Below are positions 4,756 through 12,247 of a DNA stretch of 12,330 nucleotides, piece by piece. The DNA lies in assembly GCA_021813305.1 (NCBI GenBank), contig JAKALE010000003.1:1-12330 (forward strand), given 5' to 3'. Source of the stretch: a bacterium (GTDB lineage: Bacteria; Patescibacteria; Paceibacteria; UBA6257; Brennerbacteraceae). The notes under the pieces are model-generated. The model saw only the letters and a list, made by a program, of their open reading frames with translations. It searched no databases and was not told where the DNA came from. The translations under genes were made by a program, and so were the position numbers. Position 1 is the stretch's first letter, and each line of letters opens with the position of its first letter.

Positions 4756-6999
4756 ATGGAATCAGAATTCCCCAAAACATTCGATTCAAAGATCCAGGAA
4801 CCAAAACTCTACAAACTTTGGGAAGATCAGCATGCGTTCAGCCCGAACATGGAAAAAGGCAAAAAGCCGTTTTCCATCATCATGCCTCCGCCGAACGCCA
4901 ACGATCCGCTGCATATCGGCCACGCGATGTTTGTGACCGTGGAGGACATTTTCATCAGGTATCACCGCATGAAAGGCGATGCGACGTTGTGGCTGCCGGG
5001 CACTGATCATGCGGGCATTGAAACCCAGTTCGTGTTCGAGAAAAAGCTCGCCAAGCAAGGCAAAAGCAGGTTCGATTTCGACCGCGAGACCTTGTACAAA
5101 ATGATCTGGGACTACGTGCAGGAAAATTCCGGCATCGCGATCGCGCAAATGAAAGCATTGGGCGCAAGCGCCGACTGGTCGCGGTTCAAGTTCACCTTGG
5201 ATCATGACATCGTCTCATTGGTGCTTGAAACGTTTGAAAAGCTGTACCAAGACGGCCTGGTGTACCGCGGGGAACGCCTGGTCAACTATTGCACCAAATG
5301 CGGCACCGGATATTCGGAACTCGAAGTGGAATACGAAGAGCGCACGGACAAACTGTATTATTTGAAATATCCGATCAAGGCCGGTGGAGAGGTGATAGTC
5401 GCGACCACGCGTCCAGAAACCATGCTGGGAGACAGTGCGGTTGCTGTGAATCCCAAGGATAAGCGTTTTTCTGGCTTTATCGGCAAAACTGTTCTTCTGC
5501 CGATTATGAACCGGGAAATTCCGATCATCGCCGACGAGATGGTTGATATGGAATTCGGAACCGGCGCGGTGAAAATCACTCCTGCGCATGACAAAGCCGA
5601 CTACGAGGCAGGGGAGAAGCATAAACTTGCCCTGATCCAGGTGATCGGCACGGACGGCAAAATGACCCAGGAAGCGGGGAGGTTTGCGGGCATGAAAGTC
5701 GCGGCATGCCGCGACGCGGTCATGGAGGAAATGCAAAAACTGGGCCTGGGCGAAAAAATCGAAGCGTACAAGCACAATGTCGGCGCGTGCTACCGCTGCC
5801 ATACAACGATCGAGCCGTTGCCGCTTGCGCAGTTTTTTGTCAATGTGCGGCCGCTCGCGGACAAGGCGCTTGAGGCGTTGGACAGCAAGGAAACCGTGGT
5901 GCTGGGCGCCGGTAGGGAAAAGATTTTGCGCGATTGGCTCGAAAACATAAAGGACTGGAATATTTCGCGCCAGATCGTGTGGGGCATCCGCATCCCTGCG
6001 TGGTATGACATGGAGAAAAACCCAGACATCGTGGTCGGATTTTTGGACAACGCGAAAACATTTGTCCAGGGTCCGTACCAGGAGGTTTCCAAGTCCCATA
6101 GCTTCGAGGAAATCGAAAAAGGGCTCCAGTTTTTGCGTGCTTCGAAAGAAACGCGGTTTTCGGTGTCGCGCACAAAACCAAACGGCATGTTTTTGCAAGA
6201 AACCGATTCATTCGATACATGGTTTTCATCGGGCCAATGGCCAGCTGTAACCTTATGGGCAAACAAAGATGACCATGGTAAATCGCCCGATGATATATAC
6301 GATTTTAAGTATTTTTATCCCACCACGGTCATGGAAACCGCGTACGACATTCTCACGCGCTGGGTCATGCGCATGATGCTGTTGTGCATATATCTGACAG
6401 GGAAGTCGCCGTTCGCGTATGTGTATCTGCACGGCCTGGTCCGCGACGGGCAAGGAAGGAAGATGTCCAAGAGCATCGGGAATGTGGTCAATCCGTTGGA
6501 GGTGGTGGACAAGTACGGCGCCGACGCATTGCGCATGGCATTGGTCATCAGTACTACGGCAGGCAACGATTCGAGCGTCGGGGACGACAAGGTCCGCGGC
6601 ATGCGCAATTTCGTGACCAAAGTGTGGAATGCGGCGAAGTTCGTCGAGCTGTATTCGGGGAAAATCGACATTTCCAATAAAGACCAGGCGGTCGGAGATG
6701 CGGCGTTTCAGGAAAAGCTCGAAAGCGTGATACAGGACGTTTCGCGCAATCTTGAACAGTTGCGTCCGGGGCAAGCGGCCGAAGCATGCCATAACGAGTT
6801 TTGGCATTGGTATTGCGACGAGGTCATCGAAAACGTGAAAACAGGAAGCGTGTCCGTACGCGCCGCGCGCGAGGGTCTGGAAGCATTTCTGAAGCTGTTG
6901 CATCCGTTCATGCCGTTCGTGACCGAAACATTGTGGCAGCGCATGTTCAAAGAGCGGGAGCCGTTGTTGGCACTTGCCCGATGGCCCTCGGCGAAGTAG
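4756..6999 (+). CDS. valS: Valyl-tRNA synthetase
   Basis: ValRS charges tRNA-Val with valine using ATP in the cytoplasm. The class I signatures are HIGH at 53-56 (PPPNANDPLHIGH) and KMSKS at 569-573. WLPGTDHAGIETQ and the CP1 editing domain with TTRPETMLGD and the PAHDKADYEAG stretch identify ValRS rather than IleRS or LeuRS. Two CxxC pairs (C179/C182 in YCTKCG, C345/C348 in CYRC) probably bind zinc. The DTWFSSGQWP motif precedes the catalytic-core continuation, and an anticodon-binding domain lies at about residues 650-740. At 747 residues it is shorter than usual (about 870-950), and it ends straight after that domain, without the C-terminal coiled coil. The common WGH motif reads WGIRIPAW. 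No Shine-Dalgarno is seen at the ATG. Expression depends on the T-box leader. Confidence 0.96.
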   Translation: MESEFPKTFDSKIQEPKLYKLWEDQHAFSPNMEKGKKPFSIIMPPPNANDPLHIGHAMFVTVEDIFIRYHRMKGDATLWLPGTDHAGIETQFVFEKKLAKQGKSRFDFDRETLYKMIWDYVQENSGIAIAQMKALGASADWSRFKFTLDHDIVSLVLETFEKLYQDGLVYRGERLVNYCTKCGTGYSELEVEYEERTDKLYYLKYPIKAGGEVIVATTRPETMLGDSAVAVNPKDKRFSGFIGKTVLLPIMNREIPIIADEMVDMEFGTGAVKITPAHDKADYEAGEKHKLALIQVIGTDGKMTQEAGRFAGMKVAACRDAVMEEMQKLGLGEKIEAYKHNVGACYRCHTTIEPLPLAQFFVNVRPLADKALEALDSKETVVLGAGREKILRDWLENIKDWNISRQIVWGIRIPAWYDMEKNPDIVVGFLDNAKTFVQGPYQEVSKSHSFEEIEKGLQFLRASKETRFSVSRTKPNGMFLQETDSFDTWFSSGQWPAVTLWANKDDHGKSPDDIYDFKYFYPTTVMETAYDILTRWVMRMMLLCIYLTGKSPFAYVYLHGLVRDGQGRKMSKSIGNVVNPLEVVDKYGADALRMALVISTTAGNDSSVGDDKVRGMRNFVTKVWNAAKFVELYSGKIDISNKDQAVGDAAFQEKLESVIQDVSRNLEQLRPGQAAEACHNEFWHWYCDEVIENVKTGSVSVRAAREGLEAFLKLLHPFMPFVTETLWQRMFKEREPLLALARWPSAK

Positions 7000-7025
7000 C
7001 GAGTGCATGATGAACGCCGGTAGTT

Positions 7026-7031
7026 TATAAT
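7026..7031 (+). promoter_or_regulatory. -10 box of the PrsW-family gene (leaderless start)
   Basis: A perfect TATAAT at 7026-7031 ends 6 nt before the ATG at 7038. Counting 7 nt from the box puts transcription start on the A of that ATG, so the message is predicted to be leaderless. No convincing -35 box is visible. Confidence 0.65.
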
Positions 7032-7037
7032 AGGGCA

Positions 7038-7781
7038 ATGATGCCGTTATTCGTCCTGATCGCAAGCTTTGTGCCGAATTTCGTCTGGCTTGCGCTCTAT
7101 TTGCGGGAAGATCCCAATCCCGAACCTCAGCCGCTTTTGTCGCTGGCGTTTTTTCTCGGCATGTGCGGCACGGGCATCGCGCTGGGCATTGAATATCTGA
7201 TTTTGCAGGCCGTGCACGGCGCGACCGGGCTTGACGTCATGGCGATTTACAACGCGCCGCTCTACATGTTTTTCGGCGTGGCGCTGGTCGAAGAAAGCGT
7301 GAAGTTTCTGCTCGTGCGTTTTGTGGTTGCGCGTTCCCCGGCTTTCGACGAACCGATCGACGCCATGATCTACATGATCGTGACGGCATTGGGATTCGCG
7401 TTTGTCGAAAATGTGCTGATCATCGGAAATGCGCTCTTGCCGGCCGATGCCTCCGCGGTTGACGTGCTGCGCACGGTCATGTTCCGGTTCATCGGGGCGA
7501 ATTTCCTCCATCTTATGGCGTCCGGCATCATTGGGTATTTCTGGGCGCGGGGCATCCTTGCGCATGCGCATCTCAAATTTCTTGCCATCGGCATCGCAAG
7601 CGCAGTGCTCATTCACGGCCTGTTCAATACCATCATGCTTACATTGGGCCCGGTTGCGTATATCGTTTCCTTGGCGTTTTTGTTTGTGGTCGGAATTGTT
7701 TTTCTTCGTGACCTCGAACTGCTCAAGCAACTGAGCGCACGACCCTCTTTGACTGTTTATTACCCGGAAAAACGCACATAA
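7038..7781 (+). CDS. PrsW-family intramembrane protease
   Basis: This 247-residue polytopic membrane protein matches the PrsW family (related to CPBP-type proteases), whose Bacillus member cleaves the anti-sigma factor RsiW. Conserved membrane-embedded motifs are visible in order: VEESVKF (E85, E86), DEPIDAMIY (D104, E105, D108), GFAFVEN (E124, N125), NFLHLMASG (H158) and IHGLFNT (H193, N197). These acidic and histidine residues form the family's proposed active site. About seven to eight helices fill most of the chain; the C-terminus is short and charged. Start ATGs at 7038 and 7041 are both possible; 7038 coincides with the predicted transcription start. The substrate is unknown, and no sigma/anti-sigma pair lies in the window. 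It precedes a stress/efflux operon that has its own promoter. Confidence 0.85.
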   Translation: MMPLFVLIASFVPNFVWLALYLREDPNPEPQPLLSLAFFLGMCGTGIALGIEYLILQAVHGATGLDVMAIYNAPLYMFFGVALVEESVKFLLVRFVVARSPAFDEPIDAMIYMIVTALGFAFVENVLIIGNALLPADASAVDVLRTVMFRFIGANFLHLMASGIIGYFWARGILAHAHLKFLAIGIASAVLIHGLFNTIMLTLGPVAYIVSLAFLFVVGIVFLRDLELLKQLSARPSLTVYYPEKRT

Positions 7782-7789
7782 CCAAGGAC

Positions 7790-7817
7790 TTGTTCCATGC
7801 GTACGATGCGCTATACT
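7790..7817 (+). promoter_or_regulatory. Promoter of the hsp20-efflux operon
   Basis: TATACT (7812-7817) is a strong -10 box, with TTGTTC (7790-7795) as a weak -35 at 16 nt spacing. Transcription would start near 7824, 25 nt before the hsp20 ATG. I see no CIRCE inverted repeat, and no ROSE-type or other obvious thermosensor in the short leader. Confidence 0.6.
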
Positions 7818-7848
7818 AGAAAGACAAATTCACTCGTTTTATTTTCCT

Positions 7849-8232
7849 ATGGCACGCACATCTTCAAACGAATCTGAATTGTTTCCGTCTTCCGAACTCG
7901 AAGGGGAGCTTGCAGTTGATGTGTACCAGACGCCGACGCATATCGTGATCCGTTCGCCTATCGCCGGCGTGAAGGACGAAGACGTAGACGTGCAGATTAT
8001 CGGCGACATGGTTTCCATCCGCGGGAAACGGGAGCAGGAAGAAACCGTCGAAGACAAAGATTTTTTCTCCCAGGAATGCTATTGGGGCGCATTTTCAAAA
8101 ACCATCCGCCTGCCGTTGGGGGACGTTGACGTGGATAAGGCGCAGGCGACCATGAAAAACGGAGTGCTGACGGTCAAGATTCCGCGCGTGGAAAAAACGC
8201 GTTCCCGCAAGCTCAAAATCGAAAAAGAATAA
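7849..8232 (+). CDS. Small heat-shock protein, Hsp20/alpha-crystallin family
   Basis: This 127-residue ATP-independent chaperone binds unfolding proteins as an oligomer. The alpha-crystallin domain spans about residues 18-110. It starts with LAVDVYQTPTHIVIRSPIAGVKDEDVDVQIIGDMVSIRGKR in separate strands and ends with the family signature GVLTVKIPR. The stretch CYWGAFSKTIRLPLGDVDVDKAQATMKNG is also typical. The N-terminal arm is short (about 18 residues). The C-terminus reads RKLKIEKE, so the classical I-x-I oligomerisation motif is replaced by LKI. There is no Shine-Dalgarno in the 25-nt leader. It is the first gene of a run of four on +, 36 nt ahead of an efflux adaptor gene. Confidence 0.93.
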   Translation: MARTSSNESELFPSSELEGELAVDVYQTPTHIVIRSPIAGVKDEDVDVQIIGDMVSIRGKREQEETVEDKDFFSQECYWGAFSKTIRLPLGDVDVDKAQATMKNGVLTVKIPRVEKTRSRKLKIEKE

Positions 8233-8268
8233 TCAACTTCGCGTTTTCGCGGGGTATCACGCACGCAT

Positions 8269-9840
8269 ATGGCACGGGGCATCATCTCATTTGTCAAAAA
8301 ACAGAAGCTTTTGGTCGGCGTCGCCGCGGCGCTTATGATTTTGATTTCCCTGGGTGTTGCCGCGAAATTCCGGCAGCATCCTGCATACGAAACCGTACGG
8401 GTTGCGCGCGGAAACGTCGTGCAGCAGGTGAGCACCACGGGATCGGTGACGCCGGTAAAGGAAGTTGATCTCGGGTTTGCCCGAGCGGGAACCGTCACGC
8501 GTCTGTATAAGGATGTGGGCATGACCGTGCGGGAAGGGGAATTGATCGCGAGCCTTGATACGTCTGAACTCGATGCGCAGCTTGCGCAGGCCGAAGCGTC
8601 GCTTGCTTCACAGCAAGCCAATCTTGAGAGCTTGCAGCAAGGCACGCGTCCCGAGGAGATTGCGGTCGACGAAGCGAAGGTGCAGAGCGCCCAGGTTACT
8701 CTGACCGAATCGCAAAAAAGCGTCGTGAATGCGATTCAGGGAGCCTATACGTCGACTGACGACGCGGTACGCAATGACCTTGATCAGATTTTTGCAAATC
8801 CGCGTTCGTCTACGCCGCAAGTGGTATTTTTGATGTCCGATCCGACATTACAGGCGTCCATTACGGCGCAGCGTGTTTCTATGGAACAAACATTGACTTC
8901 GTGGAATGCATCACTTGTTTCTTTGAGCATTTCCAGTGATCTTACCGGATATCTGCACGCCGCGGAGCAAAATCTTTCCGACGCAAAAACATTGCTTGAC
9001 GGGGCCGCGCTCGCCGTGAACGCCTTGACTGCCAATGGCACGTTGTCGCAGACAACGATTACGTCCTGGAAAACCGCCATTTCCGCGGCGCGTACGGAAG
9101 TGAACGCCGCGATCACGAGCGTGTACGGCGCCGAGGATGCGTGGAAAACCGCCGGCGCGAACCTTGCGGTCACGCAAAGCCAACTCGATCTTGCGAAGGC
9201 CGGCAGTACGCAGTCCCAAATCGACGCGCAACAGGCGCTCGTCGACCAGGCAAAAGCGAATGCGCAGAGCATTCAAGTACAGATCAATAATATGAGCATC
9301 CGTGCGCCATTCGACGGCGTCGTTACCAAACAGGACGCCAAAATCGGGGAGGTGGTTGCGGTCAATCAGCAGTTGATCGGCGTCATTTCAAACGGTCAAT
9401 TCGAAATTGACGCGGATATTCCCGAGGTCGACATCGCCAAGGTCGCCGTGGGAGATCATGCGGATATCACGCTGGATGCGTACGGTCCCGACGCGGTGTT
9501 CAAGGCGCATGTCGTGAGCGTTGATCCCGGGGAAACAATCGTGGAAGGCGTGCCTACGTACAAAACAACGTTGGATTTCGATCAAGCGGATCAGCGCATC
9601 CGTTCCGGCATGACGGCAAATATCACAATCAGTACCGCGGAACACGATGGCGTTTTGATCCTGCCGCAACGCGTTCTGATCCAGCAAGGGCAGAATCAAT
9701 ACGTGCAAGTGCCCGGGCAGAACGGAAATCCGCGCCAGACGCAGATACAAATCGGATTGCGCGGATCGGACGGCAACGTGGAAATAGTTTCAGGTTTGAG
9801 CGAAGGCGACACGGTGGTGGTGCCCTCACTCAGCCAGTAA
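8269..9840 (+). CDS. MacA/HlyD-like efflux adaptor (membrane fusion protein)
   Basis: This 523-residue protein links an ABC exporter to the extracytoplasmic side. A single N-terminal membrane anchor (about 14-32) is followed by the first lipoyl half (about 60-97, with GTVTRLYKDVGMTVREGELIASLD split over its two strands). A long alpha-helical region runs from about 98 to 340. The second lipoyl half (SIRAPFDGVVTKQDAKIGE, about 343-372), a beta-barrel (about 376-455) and a membrane-proximal domain (about 460-520) follow. Proteobacterial MacA is about 370 residues, so the helical part is expanded by roughly 150 residues, containing additional helical segments (about 150-300). The ABC ATPase gene starts 4 nt downstream, and the permease follows. 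No TolC-like partner is seen. Confidence 0.9.
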   Translation: MARGIISFVKKQKLLVGVAAALMILISLGVAAKFRQHPAYETVRVARGNVVQQVSTTGSVTPVKEVDLGFARAGTVTRLYKDVGMTVREGELIASLDTSELDAQLAQAEASLASQQANLESLQQGTRPEEIAVDEAKVQSAQVTLTESQKSVVNAIQGAYTSTDDAVRNDLDQIFANPRSSTPQVVFLMSDPTLQASITAQRVSMEQTLTSWNASLVSLSISSDLTGYLHAAEQNLSDAKTLLDGAALAVNALTANGTLSQTTITSWKTAISAARTEVNAAITSVYGAEDAWKTAGANLAVTQSQLDLAKAGSTQSQIDAQQALVDQAKANAQSIQVQINNMSIRAPFDGVVTKQDAKIGEVVAVNQQLIGVISNGQFEIDADIPEVDIAKVAVGDHADITLDAYGPDAVFKAHVVSVDPGETIVEGVPTYKTTLDFDQADQRIRSGMTANITISTAEHDGVLILPQRVLIQQGQNQYVQVPGQNGNPRQTQIQIGLRGSDGNVEIVSGLSEGDTVVVPSLSQ

Positions 9841-9844
9841 TCGT

Positions 9845-10549
9845 GTGGCGCTCCTCGAGCTTGAAAATATAAGCAAGACATATCAAGACGACGACGTGAA
9901 AACGCAGGCGTTGCGCAGTGTTTCGTTTTCCATCGACAAGGGGGAATTCGTCGCCATCATGGGCCCGTCCGGATCCGGCAAATCAACGCTTTTGCACATT
10001 CTCGGATTTTTGGATCGTCAAACGCATGGCGCATACAAATTCAACGGCAGAGTGTTCCATCCGGATGATTTCGCCGAAGACACGATTGCGCATCTGCGCA
10101 ACCAGGAAATCGGATTCGTGTTCCAGGCATTCAATCTGCTTCCGCGCTTGTCGGTTTTGGAAAACGTAAAACTGCCGCTTTTGTATTCGCGCATGAACGA
10201 ATCCGAATGGGATGCGGCGGCTTTGAAGGCGATCGAGGCGGTCGGCATCGCGCACCGCGCGCATCATGCCGCCGTGCAGCTTTCCGGCGGCGAGAAACAG
10301 CGTGCAGCCATTGCCCGGGCGCTCGTGAACAATCCCCAGATTATTTTTGCGGACGAGCCGACCGGGAACCTTGATTCAAAATCCGGCACCGTAGTGATCG
10401 AATTGCTCAAATCGTTGAATGAAAAAGCCGGACACACCGTGGTGCTTATTACGCACGACCGGCATATCGCCGAGTATGCCCGGCGCATTATTGTGCTCAA
10501 AGACGGCCAGATCGAGTCGGATGAACCTATGCATCACGAACATTCATGA
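9845..10549 (+). CDS. MacB-type ABC transporter ATP-binding protein
   Basis: This 234-residue stand-alone nucleotide-binding subunit powers the adjacent permease. All ABC motifs are intact: Walker A GPSGSGKST (40-48), Q-loop Q94 in FQAFNLLP, signature LSGGEKQR (146-153), Walker B IIFADE (166-171), D-loop GNLD and switch H204 (LITHD). The sequence belongs to the MacB/LolD/FtsE-like group (EPTGNLD, RAAIARAL). The GTG start at 9845 lies 4 nt after the adaptor stop codon, without a Shine-Dalgarno, which suggests translational coupling. Its TGA overlaps the permease ATG in ATGA (10546-10549). In proteobacterial MacB the ATPase and permease are fused; here they are separate. Confidence 0.95.
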   Translation: MALLELENISKTYQDDDVKTQALRSVSFSIDKGEFVAIMGPSGSGKSTLLHILGFLDRQTHGAYKFNGRVFHPDDFAEDTIAHLRNQEIGFVFQAFNLLPRLSVLENVKLPLLYSRMNESEWDAAALKAIEAVGIAHRAHHAAVQLSGGEKQRAAIARALVNNPQIIFADEPTGNLDSKSGTVVIELLKSLNEKAGHTVVLITHDRHIAEYARRIIVLKDGQIESDEPMHHEHS

Positions 10550-11784
10550 ACCCGCGCCACGTTTTGCGAACCGCCATGGAGGGTTTGCGCACGAACCGCA
10601 TGCGCTCGGCTTTGACGATCCTGGGTATCGTGATCGGCATTACGGCGATTATTCTGATCCAGTCGATCGGTGCGGGCGCGCAGGATCTTATCCTGAGCCA
10701 GATTCAGGGCATGGGGTCAAAAACCATTATCGTGCTTCCGGGAAGGCAAGCGAAAGGCCCGTCCGATTTTGCGCAGACGTTAAGCGATTCCCTGAAACAA
10801 AAGGATCTGGATGCCTTGGAACGCCAAGCGAACGCGCCTCACATCGCGCAGATCATGCCGATTGTGTTCGGTTCCGACGCGGTGTCGTATCAGGGCAACA
10901 CGTACCGGCCGACGATTTTCGGCGCATCGGATTATATTCAGACTATCTTCAATTTGTCCTTGTCCGGAGGCACGTTCTTCACTAATGACGACGTGTTGAG
11001 CCGTGCGCAGGTCGCAGTCATCGGATCCAAAGTCCGCGACGAGCTGTTCGGAGCGTCCGATCCGATCGGACAAATCGTGAAGATCAAAAACCGCAATTTC
11101 CGCGTGGTCGGGGTTATGCCCAAAAAGGGCCAAGTGTCGTTTTTCAATTTCGACGAAACCGTGGTCGTGCCCTATACCACGGCACAGGACTATTTGTTCG
11201 GGATCAAATATTTCAACCGTTTGGTTGTTGAAGCGGACAGCGAAGCGAACATTCAGCAAACCGTGGTGGACATCACCAATACCTTGCGCGCGTCGCACGG
11301 CATTACCGATCCTACGAAGGATGATTTCAGCATCGAAACCCAGGCCGACTTGGTCAAAACGTTGGGAACCATTACATCGGTGCTCACTATGTTCCTGACA
11401 GCGGTTGCCGCGATTTCGTTGGTTGTGGGCGGCGTGGGCATCATGAACATCATGCTTGTGTCAGTGACCGAACGCACCAAAGAAATAGGGCTTCGCAAGG
11501 CGCTGGGCGCGACCAACAAAGATATTCTGAACCAGTTTTTGGCCGAAGCCGTGCTTCTCACCGGCACCGGCGGTTTGATCGGAGTCGTGATCGGCGGCAG
11601 TTTGTCTTTGCTCGTATCCGTGGTGCTCACTAGCGCTTTGCAGCAGCAGTGGCCATTCTCGTTTTCCGTTGGGGGAGTTGTTATTGGCATCGTCGTGTCC
11701 GGCGGCGTGGGGCTTGCATTCGGTTTGTATCCCGCGCGCCAGGCAGCGCAAAAACAGCCCATTGAAGCGTTGCGATATGAATAA
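10546..11784 (+). CDS. MacB-type ABC transporter permease (FtsX family)
   Basis: This 412-residue permease has the MacB topology: TM1 (about 21-42), a large extracytoplasmic MacB-type domain (about 45-270), then TM2 (about 278-304), TM3 (about 333-363) and TM4 (about 374-396). The N-terminal GLRTNRMRSALTILGIVIG and the coupling segment ERTKEIGLRKALGAT (309-323) are strong family signatures. So are VGGVGIMNIMLVSVTER and the C-terminal YPARQAAQKQPIEALRYE. Together with the adaptor and ATPase it would form a mechanotransmission exporter; peptides, lipoproteins, glycolipids or drugs are possible substrates. It ends the operon, one base before a strong terminator. Confidence 0.95.
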   Translation: MNPRHVLRTAMEGLRTNRMRSALTILGIVIGITAIILIQSIGAGAQDLILSQIQGMGSKTIIVLPGRQAKGPSDFAQTLSDSLKQKDLDALERQANAPHIAQIMPIVFGSDAVSYQGNTYRPTIFGASDYIQTIFNLSLSGGTFFTNDDVLSRAQVAVIGSKVRDELFGASDPIGQIVKIKNRNFRVVGVMPKKGQVSFFNFDETVVVPYTTAQDYLFGIKYFNRLVVEADSEANIQQTVVDITNTLRASHGITDPTKDDFSIETQADLVKTLGTITSVLTMFLTAVAAISLVVGGVGIMNIMLVSVTERTKEIGLRKALGATNKDILNQFLAEAVLLTGTGGLIGVVIGGSLSLLVSVVLTSALQQQWPFSFSVGGVVIGIVVSGGVGLAFGLYPARQAAQKQPIEALRYE

Positions 11785-11816
11785 ATGCAAAACGCGCCTG
11801 AAGGCGCGTTTTGCAT
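11785..11816. terminator. Bidirectional hairpin terminator
   Basis: A perfect 14-bp stem (5' arm ATGCAAAACGCGCC, 11785-11798; 3' arm 11803-11816) closes a TGAA tetraloop. An A-run in the 5' arm and T-run in the 3' arm suit termination in both directions. It separates the end of the efflux operon (+) from the end of the 64-residue protein gene (-). Confidence 0.88.
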
Positions 11817-11829
11817 AACAAAGCTTGTT

Positions 11830-12024
11830 TTACTTCATGTGGTGCTTGAGCACTGCCTGGAGTTCTGCGATCTGAGCGTGCTTCTGTTTTTCCATCTTGG
11901 TCCACATGGCTTTGCATGCTTTGCAGGATTTTGCATCTTTTTTGTACATTTTTTGGATGCGCCATAAGCTTTTATGCTCTTCGGTAAGCTGCTGCATGAC
12001 GTTGTATACGTGATTGTCGAACAT
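11830..12024 (-). CDS. Small CxxC protein of unknown function
   Basis: This 64-residue protein appears to be two helices joined by a short segment with a CxxC motif (KSCKACKAMW, C34 and C37). H17 (in TEEHKSLWRIQ) and H49 (in EKQKHAQIAEL) are placed so that they might complete a metal site, but that is inference. It is rich in lysine and methionine. Similar small proteins with an HKSLWRI-type first helix and CxxC seem familiar to me from CPR genomes, though I cannot verify it. The predicted start ATG at 12024 has no Shine-Dalgarno. Terminator and hairpins frame the gene tightly, which supports its being real. Confidence 0.65.
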   Translation of the reverse strand: MFDNHVYNVMQQLTEEHKSLWRIQKMYKKDAKSCKACKAMWTKMEKQKHAQIAELQAVLKHHMK

Positions 12025-12049
12025 ATAATTTTTGCTTAAAGACTAATGA

Positions 12050-12088
12050 TCCCGACGTAAAATCGGGACTCCGACCCTAGCGTCGGAG
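12050..12088. repeat. Two adjoining hairpins upstream of the 64-residue protein gene
   Basis: TCCCGA (12050-12055) pairs with TCGGGA (12063-12068). Directly next to it, CTCCGAC (12069-12075) pairs with GTCGGAG (12082-12088). GACTAA is repeated on either side (12041-12046 and 12094-12099). No T-tract follows on either strand, so these are not typical terminators. They lie upstream of the minus-strand gene at 12024 and could form a structured leader. Nothing else is seen in the 138 nt between that gene and tRNA-Arg except the possible tRNA promoter. Confidence 0.55.
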
Positions 12089-12125
12089 CTAACGACTAAA
12101 GCAATTTTAACATACTGTTTTTCGG

Positions 12126-12154
12126 TTGCGGGGAAGCGTCAAATTGGGTAGTAT
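12126..12154 (+). promoter_or_regulatory. Possible promoter for tRNA-Arg and cca
   Basis: TTGCGG (12126-12131), a 17-nt spacer and TAGTAT (12149-12154) give a modest match to a sigma70 promoter. Transcription would start near 12161, just before the tRNA 5' end at 12163. Confidence 0.4.
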
Positions 12155-12162
12155 GGAAGCAT

Positions 12163-12234
12163 GCTCCCGTAGTGAAATGGATATCACATCAGTCTTCGGA
12201 ACTGACGTTGGAGGTTCGAATCCTCCCGGGAGCA
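12163..12234 (+). tRNA. tRNA-Arg (anticodon TCG)
   Basis: A complete 72-nt cloverleaf is visible. The acceptor stem is GCTCCCG/CGGGAGC, and the D stem is GTGA/TCAC. The anticodon stem TCAGT/ACTGA surrounds the loop CTTCGGA, giving anticodon TCG. The variable loop is CGTT, and the T arm is GGAGG-TTCGAAT-CCTCC. The discriminator is A, and CCA is not encoded. A gene for the CCA-adding enzyme begins 13 nt after the tRNA 3' end. Confidence 0.95.
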
Positions 12235-12247
12235 CAATATTTTTCGT

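Noticed and set aside
7000..7037. A terminator after valS
   Set aside because: No hairpin with a T-tract is visible; only the PrsW -10 box is seen, so read-through from valS into the PrsW gene is possible.
5215..7065. Long open frames on - opposite valS (up to 327 codons)
   Set aside because: They are shadows of valS with its GC-biased third positions; the products show no recognisable motifs and no start signals.
8233..8268. CGCG-TTTT-CGCG hairpin between hsp20 and the adaptor gene as a terminator
   Set aside because: The stem is only 4-5 bp and no T-tract follows; it is too weak to split the operon.
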